From positions 1-47,438 of IMG/VR virus record IMGVR_UViG_3300036851_000093: a stretch of 47,438 nt of DNA; one strand, given 5' to 3'. The notes under the pieces were generated by a model. The model was not told where the DNA came from. It did not search any database and was given only the letters and a program-made list of their open reading frames with translations. Made by a program: the position numbers and the translations under genes. Source of the DNA: a virus. This document shows positions 14,375-22,045 of the stretch, one piece after another. Positions within the stretch are counted from its first letter, which is position 1. Each line of letters starts with the position of its first letter.

Positions 14375-14638
14375 TCAGGCCTCGATCGGCAGAGCCTGTC
14401 CTGCCACGGCACCCTGGAGATCCTCAGCCGCGTACTCGATGTTGACCACCGGGACGTTCTCGAACGCGTCGGTCGGGATCGTCACGCCGACCTTGATGAC
14501 CACCGCGTCGTCGACGAGACTCGAGGGCTTCTTCTGAGTGATGCGCGCTGCCTTGACGCCGGTGATCCGGTCGCGTCGGTAGTAGTCATCGCGCTCCGGC
14601 TGGAGCTGAACGTAGAAGCTGCCTGTTACCGTGCTCAT
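14375..14638 (-). CDS. Hypothetical protein, 87 aa
   Basis: ATG 14638 has AGGAGG 5 bases upstream. The product begins MSTVTGSFYVQLQPERDDYY and includes AARITQKKPSSLVDDAVVIK and VGVTIPTDAFENVPVVNIEY, suggesting a small mostly beta domain. It lies between the phosphoesterase and the DUF1599-like gene. Similar short beta proteins accompany recombination or replication genes in actinophages, but I cannot name the family. Confidence 0.65.
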   Translation of the reverse strand: MSTVTGSFYVQLQPERDDYYRRDRITGVKAARITQKKPSSLVDDAVVIKVGVTIPTDAFENVPVVNIEYAAEDLQGAVAGQALPIEA

Positions 14639-14657
14639 GGTTCCTCCTGGGGAGGGC

Positions 14658-15887
14658 CTACCAGCCCTCGGCCTTACGGTCTGCGAAGAACACCGGCGCG
14701 TGGATCGTGACGCCGTGCTCGGGTGTGGTGACGAAGAACGCCTGCTGAGGCGCCTCCGGCTTGACGTTGATGCCGTACGCGAACTCGTCCAGGCCCTTCA
14801 TGGACCCGCCCACGATGATCGCCGGCAGGGTCAGGTACTGGTGGAAGTGGCCCATGACCATGATGTCGAAGGGCTTGAGGATGCCCTGCTGCCGGATCGA
14901 CTTCTTCGAGTAACCCCGGAAGATCGGAGGGATGGCGCCGGCGATACCCTGGCCACCCCCGAACTGGTCCCCGTGGGTCAGCAGGAAGTTGGTCTGGTAG
15001 ATCGACGTCGTCAGGTCCATGGCATCCGAGACCTGGAACGTCACGCGCATGTCGCGCTCGAAGTACCGTGCCACGATCTTCCAGAGCAGCCACTCAATGT
15101 TGCTCTGGGCCCGTTTCTTGTACCTCGGCTTGACACTGTTGCGACCGTGGTTGCCCACGACCGCGGCGACATGTAACCTGCCGAACTCGCCGGCGATCAG
15201 GTCGAGCGCGGCGATGATCTGCTCGGACCAGTGAACGACGCTCTCGTAGAGAGTCGCCTCATTGGTCTCGACCAGCTCGGAGTGGATGTCGCCCGACAGG
15301 ATGTCGCCCGTCGCGAAGACCACGGCGCCCTCGTACTCGACGCCCTTGATGTAGTCGCGCGCCAGGACGATCGCCTGCTCCGCCCACGCCCTGAGCCGGA
15401 GCTCCCCGATCTTGCGGTTGTAGGCGTTCGCGAAGTCGATCTCCCGCGGGCTGATGACCTCATCGAAGTGCGTATCGGTAAGTTGGAAGGTGGCGATCGC
15501 CTTGTGTCCGCTCGTGCCGGAGCGGGTCCGCGTCCAGCTCGGCGGCTGGAGTGTCGCGGTTTCGATCGACTCGTAGATCCCGATCTGCCGTTGCAGCGTC
15601 TGCAGCTCCTGCGAGACTCCCGTGTCTCCGGCCTTAGTCCCCTCCTGCACACGCTGGAGACGGTTGCGGACCTGATTGCTGGTCAGGGACACACTGAGTG
15701 TCCCGCTCAGGATCTGAGCGAGCTCACGCCAGCTGGCGTCGGGGTTTGCATTGCGCGCCGCGGTCAGCGCGGCATCCTGCTTTTGTGTCCAGAACAAGCT
15801 CGGGACCTTTCTCTTCGCTAGGTAGAACTCCTGCATTAGGTACCCCGCCTGAGCGTGGAACCGGTACGTTTGTGTCGCTTTCACCAC
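14658..15887 (-). CDS. Calcineurin-like (Mre11/SbcD-type) phosphoesterase with N-terminal HTH
   Basis: 409 aa from GTG 15887 (GTG 15884 and ATG 15836 are alternatives). Metallophosphatase motifs are in order: TDTHFDE (D138, H140), FATGDILSGD (about 192-200), VVGNHGRN (near 253), LTHGDQF and MGHFHQY (near 350). They coordinate two metals for phosphodiester cleavage, as in Mre11/SbcD nucleases. Residues 31-80 (LFWTQKQDAALTAARNANPD, then SWRELAQIL and SNQVRNRLQ) look like a Myb/SANT-type DNA-binding helix bundle. No SbcC-like ATPase is encoded. The first 15 codons coincide with regulatory element 1. ATG 15836 sits just below it without a good Shine-Dalgarno sequence, whereas AGGTGAG precedes the GTG starts. 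Confidence 0.85.
   Translation of the reverse strand: MVKATQTYRFHAQAGYLMQEFYLAKRKVPSLFWTQKQDAALTAARNANPDASWRELAQILSGTLSVSLTSNQVRNRLQRVQEGTKAGDTGVSQELQTLQRQIGIYESIETATLQPPSWTRTRSGTSGHKAIATFQLTDTHFDEVISPREIDFANAYNRKIGELRLRAWAEQAIVLARDYIKGVEYEGAVVFATGDILSGDIHSELVETNEATLYESVVHWSEQIIAALDLIAGEFGRLHVAAVVGNHGRNSVKPRYKKRAQSNIEWLLWKIVARYFERDMRVTFQVSDAMDLTTSIYQTNFLLTHGDQFGGGQGIAGAIPPIFRGYSKKSIRQQGILKPFDIMVMGHFHQYLTLPAIIVGGSMKGLDEFAYGINVKPEAPQQAFFVTTPEHGVTIHAPVFFADRKAEGW
15837..15881 (-). promoter_or_regulatory. Conserved leftward element, copy 1 (replication block)
   Basis: Read on the minus strand: AAAG, then the dyad CGACAC-AAAC-GTACCG (15877-15862), 17 bases, and GGTACCTA. It matches copies at 39926-39971 and 43681-43723 in sequence and spacing. 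It heads the leftward replication and nucleotide block and overlaps the start region of the phosphoesterase gene. I infer a phage-specific promoter or operator. Confidence 0.7.
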
Positions 15888-15904
15888 CCCTGCTCACCTT
15901 GGGG

Positions 15905-15924
15905 TTGACAGGCCGTGGTATACT
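15905..15924 (+). promoter_or_regulatory. Promoter for the isolated rightward gene
   Basis: TGGTATACT (15916-15924) is an extended -10 sequence. TTGACA lies at 15905-15910, only 8 bases upstream of the -10, so it is not a normally placed -35; the -10 extension may compensate. Transcription would begin near 15931, about 36 bases before ATG 15967. The leader holds the hairpin GGGGCG-AGCAG-CGCCCC (15934-15950), which could be an operator or attenuator. Confidence 0.5.
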
Positions 15925-15966
15925 TGACTCGCAGGGGCGAGCAGCGCCCCACGAACGGAGGTTGTC

Positions 15967-16239
15967 ATGGTCGTCAAGAACCAGAATGCGGTATCCGGCT
16001 CGTACGTTTACCTGCCAGAGCACCTCAACCAGGAGGCAGCCGAGAAGGTCAAGGGGGCGTGCGACGTCGAGGCCGGCTACCACGCCTGCGGTGTCCACCG
16101 GTCATCGTTCCGCAACAACATGGAAGCGCGCTTCCACGCGGACGACACCCCGGGCCCGCACGAGATGTACTGGATGTGCGTCGTCGAAGACACCAGCACG
16201 GGCGAGATCCACGGCCCAGAGGCTGCCTACCAGGACTGA
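15967..16239 (+). CDS. Isolated rightward gene of unknown function, moron-like
   Basis: This 90-aa protein is the only rightward gene between 2.9 and 44 kb. ATG 15967 follows ACGGAGGTTGTC (GGAGG, spacing 5). The sequence starts MVVKNQNAVSGSYVYLPEHL, then has CDVEAGYHACGVHRSSFRNN, EARFHADDTPG and MYWMCVVEDTSTGEIHG. Three Cys and several His residues could form a metal site; there is no signal peptide or membrane segment. It has its own promoter region and is followed 12 bases later by a strong terminator. That autonomous layout, between the lysis and replication blocks, is typical of morons, which often affect superinfection or host defence. Function is not recognisable. Confidence 0.75.
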   Translation: MVVKNQNAVSGSYVYLPEHLNQEAAEKVKGACDVEAGYHACGVHRSSFRNNMEARFHADDTPGPHEMYWMCVVEDTSTGEIHGPEAAYQD

Positions 16240-16251
16240 ACGGGCATAGCG

Positions 16252-16284
16252 AAAGGCCCCCGGGGTCGATCCCTGGGGGCCTTT
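16252..16284. terminator. Strong bidirectional intrinsic terminator
   Basis: AAAGGCCCCC (16252-16261) pairs with GGGGGCCTTT (16275-16284), with an additional GGG/CCC inner pairing. The outer A/T ends supply a U tract in both directions. It ends the rightward gene (stop at 16239) and also faces the 3' end of the leftward structural and lysis block (last stop at 16314). Confidence 0.9.
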
Positions 16285-16313
16285 GTCCGTCCAGCAGGAG
16301 GAACAGGACGGTT

Positions 16314-16556
16314 CTACTTGCGCCGCTTGGCGTTGCGCCTCTCGATGGCGCGCGCGCCACCCGTCGGCAGATCCGCACCCATCCAGAAGCCATGCGGGCT
16401 CTGGGCGTTGGCACGGAAGCCCTTGGGGAGCGGCCGCACTCGAGACGATCCGGCAGTGCCGATCTGCTGCTCCGGCTTGGTCATCCGGCGCACGGTCTTC
16501 CCGGTGCCGTAGCTCTGCTTGGTGCCCTTGACGAGTTGCTTAGGCACCGGACTCAC
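16314..16556 (-). CDS. Basic protein at the end of the lysis block, 80 aa
   Basis: GTG 16556 overlaps the holin-like gene's end by 17 bases. The product is basic and low in hydrophobic residues (VPKQLVKGTKQSYGTGKTVR, ending RAIERRNAKRRK), so it is probably disordered or nucleic-acid associated. It is the last gene before the bidirectional terminator. Function unknown. Confidence 0.6.
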   Translation of the reverse strand: MSPVPKQLVKGTKQSYGTGKTVRRMTKPEQQIGTAGSSRVRPLPKGFRANAQSPHGFWMGADLPTGGARAIERRNAKRRK

Positions 16557-16737
16557 CGTTCCGCTTGTCGAGGAAGTAGAACGCGGCCGCCATCGTGACG
16601 AGCTGAACGAACTGGTCGCCCGGGATCATCTTCTGGGTGAAGCCGAAGATAGCCGCAGCGACCAGGCCGAGCGCCAGGAGCGCCCGCACGCTGCCCTGGG
16701 GGAGGCCCAGGGGCTGCTTGGGGTTGAGTAGGGACAT
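16540..16737 (-). CDS. Holin-like membrane protein, 65 aa
   Basis: ATG 16737 has TAAGGAGGA 4-5 bases upstream; the longer frame is a shadow of the endolysin gene. After a short N-terminus there are two hydrophobic helices (VRALLALGLVAAAIFGFT and QFVQLVTMAAAFYFL) and a charged tail DKRNGESGA, a class II holin layout. It directly follows the endolysin gene. Inferred role: making membrane lesions that release or activate the endolysin. A second candidate lies at 17877-18143. Confidence 0.7.
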   Translation of the reverse strand: MSLLNPKQPLGLPQGSVRALLALGLVAAAIFGFTQKMIPGDQFVQLVTMAAAFYFLDKRNGESGA

Positions 16738-16747
16738 CGAATCCTCC

Positions 16748-17710
16748 TTAGAGTCCGAGGAAGGAGCGCAGTCGGCTCTTCTCGGTAGTTTTGCCGGCCT
16801 CGGTGCCCGCAAGCGTGGCATCCGCGACGGCCTTATCGAACTGAGCCTGGGTGATCCCGGTCGGGATCTCCTTGACGACCTCCACGATCTGGGCACCAAC
16901 GTAGCGGGTCCCCGGGTTGGCCAGACCCTTGCGACCGATGACGAGCGCCTCGTGGTCTGGCCCGTAGTCGAGCAACCGTGAGTCGACACCGTTGATGGTG
17001 CCCTCAGCGATGCTCTTGACGCGCACGACCTCTGTGAACGTCCCCGTCGAGCCGTCGGGGCGGGTGAACCCCGGCAGCCAGTTCTTGACCGTGTCCCACT
17101 CCTGGGTCACGATCGGGTTGCGAAACTCCATTTCATCCTCCATGCCGGGTAGCGGGTCTCCGAAGAGCTGAGCGTAGATCAGCGGCCGGAGCTCGGTGCC
17201 CCAGTCGTAACGGGTCGAGGGCTGACCCTCGCCGTGGTTGAAGAGCGGTCGCGGATGGGAGATGGTGGTCTCCTGTGCGAGGAGCTCCCTGATCCGCCGG
17301 GTCGCATAGCCCACGAAGCCGGGGCTTCGGATGGCTGCCGCCAGATCCTCCGGCATGCCGGCGAACGAGACGGTGTAGCTGTAGCTGTTCGGGTTCCACC
17401 ACTTGTCACCCAGGATCTCGCGCACCAACGGAACCGGCTCCCATGGCGGCTGGTTCGGGTTCATCGAATGCGCGGCGCGGTCGATAGGTACGATGCGCAG
17501 GACGCCGAAGGTCGTGCCGTCCCACCACCAGATCTCGTGGTAGCTCGCGTTGCGGGTGTTGTTGACGAAGTACCGGGCCGTGGCCACGGCACCCGCACGA
17601 CCAGGTGCGCCGGCGGTCCAGTGGCACGCGATCCCCCGCGAGGCGAGACCGCCTACCAGGATCGTCTGCGGGATGCCGGCGAGGTACATGTCCTCGATGA
17701 TGTAGCCCAT
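16748..17710 (-). CDS. Endolysin, N-acetylmuramoyl-L-alanine amidase type
   Basis: A 320-aa protein whose first 190 residues fit an amidase_2/PGRP-like fold: GIACHWTAGAPG (zinc ligand H30), ATARYFVNNTRNASYHEIWW (H58), RIVPIDRAAHSMNP, and ISHPRPLFNHGEG with further His residues. It would cut the amide bond between muramic acid and the stem peptide. The rest (TFTEVVRVKSIAEGTINGVD, LVIGRKGLANPGTRYVGAQI) resembles a small beta-rich wall-binding region followed by a helical tail. No signal peptide, so a holin is expected. ATG 17710 shares bases with the preceding stop (TGATG). Confidence 0.88.
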   Translation of the reverse strand: MGYIIEDMYLAGIPQTILVGGLASRGIACHWTAGAPGRAGAVATARYFVNNTRNASYHEIWWWDGTTFGVLRIVPIDRAAHSMNPNQPPWEPVPLVREILGDKWWNPNSYSYTVSFAGMPEDLAAAIRSPGFVGYATRRIRELLAQETTISHPRPLFNHGEGQPSTRYDWGTELRPLIYAQLFGDPLPGMEDEMEFRNPIVTQEWDTVKNWLPGFTRPDGSTGTFTEVVRVKSIAEGTINGVDSRLLDYGPDHEALVIGRKGLANPGTRYVGAQIVEVVKEIPTGITQAQFDKAVADATLAGTEAGKTTEKSRLRSFLGL

Positions 17711-17880
17711 CAGTCGTCCTCGGGCTCGGCGCCCATGCCGACCACGTCGACGATCGATCCCTCCTCGTCGTCAGCGATCAGGCCGGCGTCGAGTGCGCGT
17801 GAGACCGCATCCATCTCGTCCTCGGCCTCGAGCGACACATCCGGTCGCCCGGGGCGCGTCGCGATCACGAAGTTCCTCAT
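17710..17880 (-). CDS. Acidic hypothetical protein, 56 aa
   Basis: ATG 17880 overlaps the stop of the gene upstream (ATGA), and its TGA overlaps the endolysin start. The product is acidic (LEAEDEMDAVSRALDAGLIA, DDEEGSIVDVVG, ending EPEDD). It sits within the lysis block. Function unknown; coupling suggests it is translated with the endolysin. Confidence 0.65.
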   Translation of the reverse strand: MRNFVIATRPGRPDVSLEAEDEMDAVSRALDAGLIADDEEGSIVDVVGMGAEPEDD

Positions 17881-18143
17881 CGCACGGCCTCCTGCACTGC
17901 AGCCGCCACAGCCGGCCCGACATAGCTCAGGACCGCCCTAATGGTCTCGATCCCCAGCAGACCAGCCACGAAGCCCACGACGAACCGCTGCCACCGCTCG
18001 AGCTGGGTAACACGGTCGGGGACCTTCAGGCCCTGTTGGGCGACGACGTAGTCACGCACGAAGCGCACGTCCGTCACCAGCTCCTTGAGGACGTCCTTGG
18101 TCGACGCCGCCGGGGACCCGCCGTTGATGTCAATCTCCCCCAT
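17877..18143 (-). CDS. XhlA-like membrane protein, lysis accessory candidate
   Basis: Start ATG 18143 (MGEIDINGG) is used; the longer frame is a shadow of the upstream gene. The 88-aa product has an amphipathic helical region (STKDVLKELVTDVRFVRDYV, RVTQLERWQ) followed by a hydrophobic C-terminus (FVVGFVAGLLGIETIRAVLSYVGPAVAAAV). A coiled coil before one C-terminal membrane segment is the layout of XhlA-type haemolysins, which help holins. It lies between the tail genes and the endolysin. Confidence 0.6.
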   Translation of the reverse strand: MGEIDINGGSPAASTKDVLKELVTDVRFVRDYVVAQQGLKVPDRVTQLERWQRFVVGFVAGLLGIETIRAVLSYVGPAVAAAVQEAVR

Positions 18144-18303
18144 CACTCTCCCCACTCTGGCCCTCAACAGCCTCTCTGGCCTCACGGCCTGCTGTGGCCG
18201 CTTCCGTTACGCGACGACAGGCTGCAAGCTCGCGGCGCAGTGCGAAGATCGTGATCTCCTTCTGGCCCACCATCTCGATCAGCTCTTCCATCGTAAGTTC
18301 CAT
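18130..18303 (-). CDS. Short coiled-coil protein, 57 aa
   Basis: ATG 18303 follows GGAGGACCC. The product is helical and charged (MELTMEELIEMVGQKEITIF, then ALRRELAACRRVTEAA) with a flexible acidic tail (EGQSGESDGGD). Its end overlaps the next start by 14 bases. The first helix looks like a leucine-zipper-type coiled coil. Function unknown; position suggests a tail or lysis accessory protein. Confidence 0.6.
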   Translation of the reverse strand: MELTMEELIEMVGQKEITIFALRRELAACRRVTEAATAGREAREAVEGQSGESDGGD

Positions 18304-18311
18304 GGGTCCTC

Positions 18312-19382
18312 CTATGGCTGGGTGGCGATGACTTGTTCAGCACCGGTAGCGAAGATCGCAACGAGCTGCGTCTTGCCGGCACCGTTGTCCTTGGCGCGAA
18401 GCCGCACCTTGTCTGCTCCGGGGCCACCCGTGTCAGTGGTTTCGGTCAACTCGATGTAGAGCGGTCGGATGGTCGTCGTACCCCCCACAATGAGGAAGGC
18501 AGCGGAGGAAGAAAGCTTGATGATGTCGCCAAACGTGATCTGCCGGCGCAGGAACGAGTTGATCCGCACGATCGGGCTGCCGGCCGTTCGGTCGATCTCA
18601 ACCCCGACCCGCATGTACCGCGCATTCGTCGGCGCAACGACGGGAGATCCCTGGGGGAACCCAGCACTGATATAGGTGGCCTGGGTGACCGTGTAAGCGA
18701 GTCCCTGCTCAGCGACCGATCCGATCAGAGCGTGATCCTTGTCACGCCACGAGACGGCCGTCGTCCGGTTGAAGGTTGCTCCACCAGAGTTGTCGTGGCG
18801 CCAGGAGAGCTCGACGTCGTATTCATTGCCCGGGATCACTGGGACATCTTGGTAGATCGACGCCAGAACGTCCCCCGTGAACTTCAGACAGAAGCCCCCG
18901 ACAGCGGTCGCGTCTGCCTCACGAACGACAGAGGAGTCGTCTCCCAGAGTCATCGTCTCGATGACCCAGTAAGGAATGTCATTCGACAGGCTGGCGAGGT
19001 ACTCGGCCTCGGTGTCCGCTCCGCCTGTCTCGGTCGCCGCCGTGATAGGGGTGGTGGTGCCACCGACGAAGGTCCCGTTGTAGAAACCGGAGGCCAGAAA
19101 GTCGAGCCAGTTGCTCGTGAACCCCGCACCCGAGAGCACCGTCACACCGAACTCATCCTCGATGAAGATCTTGCCGTCCGTGACGTGGAGGCCCTCTTCG
19201 TCGATGCGCACCGTCGCGCCCAGACCGCTCGAGTCCAGGTTCTCCACCCAGGCCGCAGGCCCGAAGGCCTCTTTGGTGATGGGCTCGGTAGGTACCCCGC
19301 CCGGGTCACGACCACTGAACGGCGACCGGCCGACCAGGGCGAAGAGCCGGTCGAGCTCCAGGGGGGTGAGCTCATTCGTCAT
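18312..19382 (-). CDS. Tail protein, probable receptor-binding or minor tail component
   Basis: 356 aa. The N-terminus (LTPLELDRLFALVGRSPFSG) is followed by beta-rich repeats (GATVRIDEEGLHVTDGKIFI, EDEFGVTVLS) typical of phage minor tail proteins. A jelly-roll-like region follows, with GNEYDVELSWRHDNSGGATF and ARYMRVGVEID, resembling carbohydrate-binding modules. ATG 19382 overlaps the hub-like gene's stop. It is the last of the tail gene series before lysis, a usual place for receptor-binding proteins. A GTACCTA site lies at 19289-19295. Confidence 0.65.
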   Translation of the reverse strand: MTNELTPLELDRLFALVGRSPFSGRDPGGVPTEPITKEAFGPAAWVENLDSSGLGATVRIDEEGLHVTDGKIFIEDEFGVTVLSGAGFTSNWLDFLASGFYNGTFVGGTTTPITAATETGGADTEAEYLASLSNDIPYWVIETMTLGDDSSVVREADATAVGGFCLKFTGDVLASIYQDVPVIPGNEYDVELSWRHDNSGGATFNRTTAVSWRDKDHALIGSVAEQGLAYTVTQATYISAGFPQGSPVVAPTNARYMRVGVEIDRTAGSPIVRINSFLRRQITFGDIIKLSSSAAFLIVGGTTTIRPLYIELTETTDTGGPGADKVRLRAKDNGAGKTQLVAIFATGAEQVIATQP

Positions 19383-20563
19383 GATCCGACGATCTCCTTG
19401 AGCAGCGGTCGAACGTACTCCATCCCGCCGGCGGCAGTGACCATCACACCGACCAGGCGCCGGTCCTCATCGATACTCGTCACGCCTCGGCTGATCTTCA
19501 CCCGGACCTTGTCCCCCAGGGCGAGCGGCGAGCTGGCCAGGGTGGGCGGGACGATGGACTCCGGTGCCAGGTTGAGCATCAGATCCCAGGACCCCTGCTT
19601 CGAGATCTGGAGTCGGCGCTTGATGACCCGCTCGAGCTCGTCCTGGTCGCGGACCCAGCTCAGCAGCAGCGGCTCTTCGCGCCGGCCGTACGTCGTCCGC
19701 GACGTCGCGTCCTCCTGCGTTGTCTGGAGCAGCGTGTCCCGCGGCGTGTAGCCGTGACCGTAGAGGACGTTGCGCCGGGACATGCCGGCGATCTGGCGCT
19801 GGAAGCCCAGGACCCGGCCGTCCCCGTACTCGAACATCACCGTGTCGATGGTGCTGCCCTTGTTCTTCCACAGGTGGAACGTCGGGGCCGTCGAGTGGGT
19901 GATCTCAAAGATGACCATGTTGGTCGTATCGCTCATGGCCAGCGTGGCCAGCTCCTGCAGGGCAAACAAGATCCGCTTGCGGTACAGAACGAACTCATCC
20001 AGGACGATGGCCGTCGAGCCCCCCGATGTCGTGACCGGCGCCTGGATGACCCCCGTCAGGACGTGAGCCAGGAGCGAGCTCGAGAGCGTCGTCTTCGCGC
20101 GCGTCCAAAGGGACGACACGATCGTGTCGATCTGGACCGAGTCGAAGGTCACATTGAACTCCGACAGCAGGAAGTACAACGCCGCGAGGTAGCCGTAGCC
20201 GTAGAAGACGACGTCATCGCCCATCTCGTCGGTGTCGAGCAGTAGACCCTGGAAGACCAGCTCGTTCCCGCGCCAGACCCGGACGTGGGCCTTATCGATA
20301 TAGCTCGCAACCGTCGACGCCTTCGGGTCGTCCTGGTGCATGGTAAATGCCATCTCGTCGACGTCATTGACGTACTTGGCCCAGATCACATGCATCGCCG
20401 TGTCGACCTCTGCCACCAGGGAGCCAACTGCAAAGTTGGCCCCCATAGCGAAGACCTGGACCCGGTACTCCTCATCGATCTGGACCCCACCCGCGGGAAC
20501 CTCCCCGTTGTAAGGGACGAAGAGGTAGGAGTAGGCGACGGTGGCGTCGTTGTAGGTGGTCAA
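19379..20563 (-). CDS. Tail hub-like protein (ReqiPepy6 gp37-like)
   Basis: 394 aa. VIWAKYVNDVDEMAFTMHQD, HVRVWRGNELVFQGLLLDTD and VVFYGYGYLAALYFLL match the opening of siphophage hub or tail-associated proteins of the kind I know as ReqiPepy6 gp37-like. Such proteins form the ring below the distal tail protein. The C-terminal part (LALGDKVRVKISRGVTSIDE, RLVGVMVTAAGGMEYV) fits the same fold. The start is TTG 20563, right after the preceding TAG and without a clear Shine-Dalgarno sequence, so it depends on coupling. Confidence 0.7.
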   Translation of the reverse strand: MTTYNDATVAYSYLFVPYNGEVPAGGVQIDEEYRVQVFAMGANFAVGSLVAEVDTAMHVIWAKYVNDVDEMAFTMHQDDPKASTVASYIDKAHVRVWRGNELVFQGLLLDTDEMGDDVVFYGYGYLAALYFLLSEFNVTFDSVQIDTIVSSLWTRAKTTLSSSLLAHVLTGVIQAPVTTSGGSTAIVLDEFVLYRKRILFALQELATLAMSDTTNMVIFEITHSTAPTFHLWKNKGSTIDTVMFEYGDGRVLGFQRQIAGMSRRNVLYGHGYTPRDTLLQTTQEDATSRTTYGRREEPLLLSWVRDQDELERVIKRRLQISKQGSWDLMLNLAPESIVPPTLASSPLALGDKVRVKISRGVTSIDEDRRLVGVMVTAAGGMEYVRPLLKEIVGS

Positions 20564-21175
20564 CTAACCAATGAGCCGGTAGGTCACGCGCACCACGCCA
20601 TTGAGGTTGCCCGGAGTCCCGGTCTTCGTGACCGTGATAGTGAACATGTCTGCCCCAATGACGGCTATTGTTCCACCCGACCCGAGATTGCGCCAGTTAT
20701 CCGAGAGACCGGAGTCGATCGTGGCGGCCAGACGATTGGTCCCAGTATTCCCCACGAAGCTCTTGAGTAGCATGTCCCACTTGTGAGAGGCGCCCAGAGC
20801 CGTCCCGCCCCCGACGTAGAAGGACTGGTCAAACCGCTCGATATACATGCCGTACGTCTCGTGCGCCGGAGGCCACCCTATCTCTGTGGTCACAGAAATG
20901 TTGTCGAAGGCCTTGAACTCGAAGGTGTACTGGTTCGTCGTGACCCATTCCGCACCGGTCCAGACATACTCCAACAGCCTGTCGGTTCGCCAGAATAGAT
21001 CACCAGTCGTCGGTGATCCTGGGAATGATGTGCCCGAGGTTCCTACCCGACGCTCAATGGCCTCGATCGCATCGTTGGCGTCACCGTGCTGGGTGTGGTG
21101 CGGCGGGCTGGCGAGCTGGTCGGCTGCAGCCGGGTTGCTGAACGCGTCGTATGATGCAGGGAAGACGGTTCCCAT
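20564..21175 (-). CDS. Tail fibre/structural protein, 203 aa
   Basis: ATG 21175 has AGGAGG 5 bases upstream. The start, MGTVFPASYDAFSNPAAADQ, with HHTQHGDANDAIEAIERRVG, is typical of N-terminal attachment segments of phage fibre proteins. LFWRTDRLLEYVWTGAEWVT follows, a motif of fibre shaft modules. The rest is beta-rich. It probably attaches to the Dit-like/hub complex. Order in the operon: Dit-like, this gene, hub-like, receptor-binding candidate. Confidence 0.65.
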   Translation of the reverse strand: MGTVFPASYDAFSNPAAADQLASPPHHTQHGDANDAIEAIERRVGTSGTSFPGSPTTGDLFWRTDRLLEYVWTGAEWVTTNQYTFEFKAFDNISVTTEIGWPPAHETYGMYIERFDQSFYVGGGTALGASHKWDMLLKSFVGNTGTNRLAATIDSGLSDNWRNLGSGGTIAVIGADMFTITVTKTGTPGNLNGVVRVTYRLIG

Positions 21176-21184
21176 CGATTCCTC

Positions 21185-22045
21185 CTAGAACGCGAACGCA
21201 GAGCGAGCCGACACGACCGCCGAGGCGTTCGTCCCGTTCGCGACGGTAATGGTGTTGGCACCGTGATGGACGTGCCAGTAGTCGCCGGAGACGTAGGAGG
21301 TCATGTCCTCCACGCCGTTCTTGGTGATCCGCCGATTGAGCATGTCGACCACGACGATGTCGTTGTTGACCATCCCGCTCAGGTTCAGCGTCAGGGTCTT
21401 GCCCTCGGTGCTGTTGCCGATCGCGAAGGCCGCGTTGCCGGCGCCCGACATCGTGATCGTGACTGTCGGCCAGGACGGGTGGTTGCCCTTCATGGTCAAC
21501 GTGCCAGCGCCGGTGCGGCTCTCCGCGGTCTGCAGGTAGCGCACCGGCTCCCGGAGCAGGAGCTGGATGTCGAACGGGGCGGCCAGGCCGATCGCGTCGT
21601 CCATGATCGGCTCCACGGTCGACATGGCCCGCGCGTAGATCCGGCTGGCCTGGAACCCACTCGGGTAGGTCACATCGTCCGCGGTTGGGACATCGAAGTC
21701 GAAGGCCAGGAACCCGAAGTTGGTCTGGTCCTGGTGCGTCGCGTAGCCCGGGTCGTAGGCGGCCGCCAGGCTGGCAACCAGATCGTGCAAGCCCCCGTAG
21801 GTCGAGTGCCGTACGAAGCCTTCGATCAAGTAGACCCGGCCGGCCTTGTAGGCCTTCGTGGCCAGCAGCCCCTCGGTGTTCTGACGAGCCTCCTGGGTAG
21901 TGCGGATCGTCGTGTGCGCCGAGGTCTTGGTGACCTCGATGATGTTCTGCTGCTCCCCATCGGTCCCGCCGTTCTGGACGTTGATCGTCAGACCGTTGTA
22001 GGCCATCGGGTTGCGCAGCGTGTCCGTCTTGAAGACGGGGATCAT
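21185..22045 (-). CDS. Distal tail (Dit)-like protein
   Basis: 286 aa. KAGRVYLIEGFVRHSTYGGL, VEPIMDDAIGLAAPFDIQLL and a galectin-like C-terminus with ITMSGAGNAAFAIGN, VVVDMLNRRITKNGVEDMTS and YWHVHHGANTITV match the two-domain layout of siphophage Dit/Sipho_tail proteins. Dit forms the ring joining tail tube to hub. No tail tube gene is recognisable nearby, so it may instead form the tip of a short tail. ATG 22045 overlaps the adaptor stop. Confidence 0.7.
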   Translation of the reverse strand: MIPVFKTDTLRNPMAYNGLTINVQNGGTDGEQQNIIEVTKTSAHTTIRTTQEARQNTEGLLATKAYKAGRVYLIEGFVRHSTYGGLHDLVASLAAAYDPGYATHQDQTNFGFLAFDFDVPTADDVTYPSGFQASRIYARAMSTVEPIMDDAIGLAAPFDIQLLLREPVRYLQTAESRTGAGTLTMKGNHPSWPTVTITMSGAGNAAFAIGNSTEGKTLTLNLSGMVNNDIVVVDMLNRRITKNGVEDMTSYVSGDYWHVHHGANTITVANGTNASAVVSARSAFAF

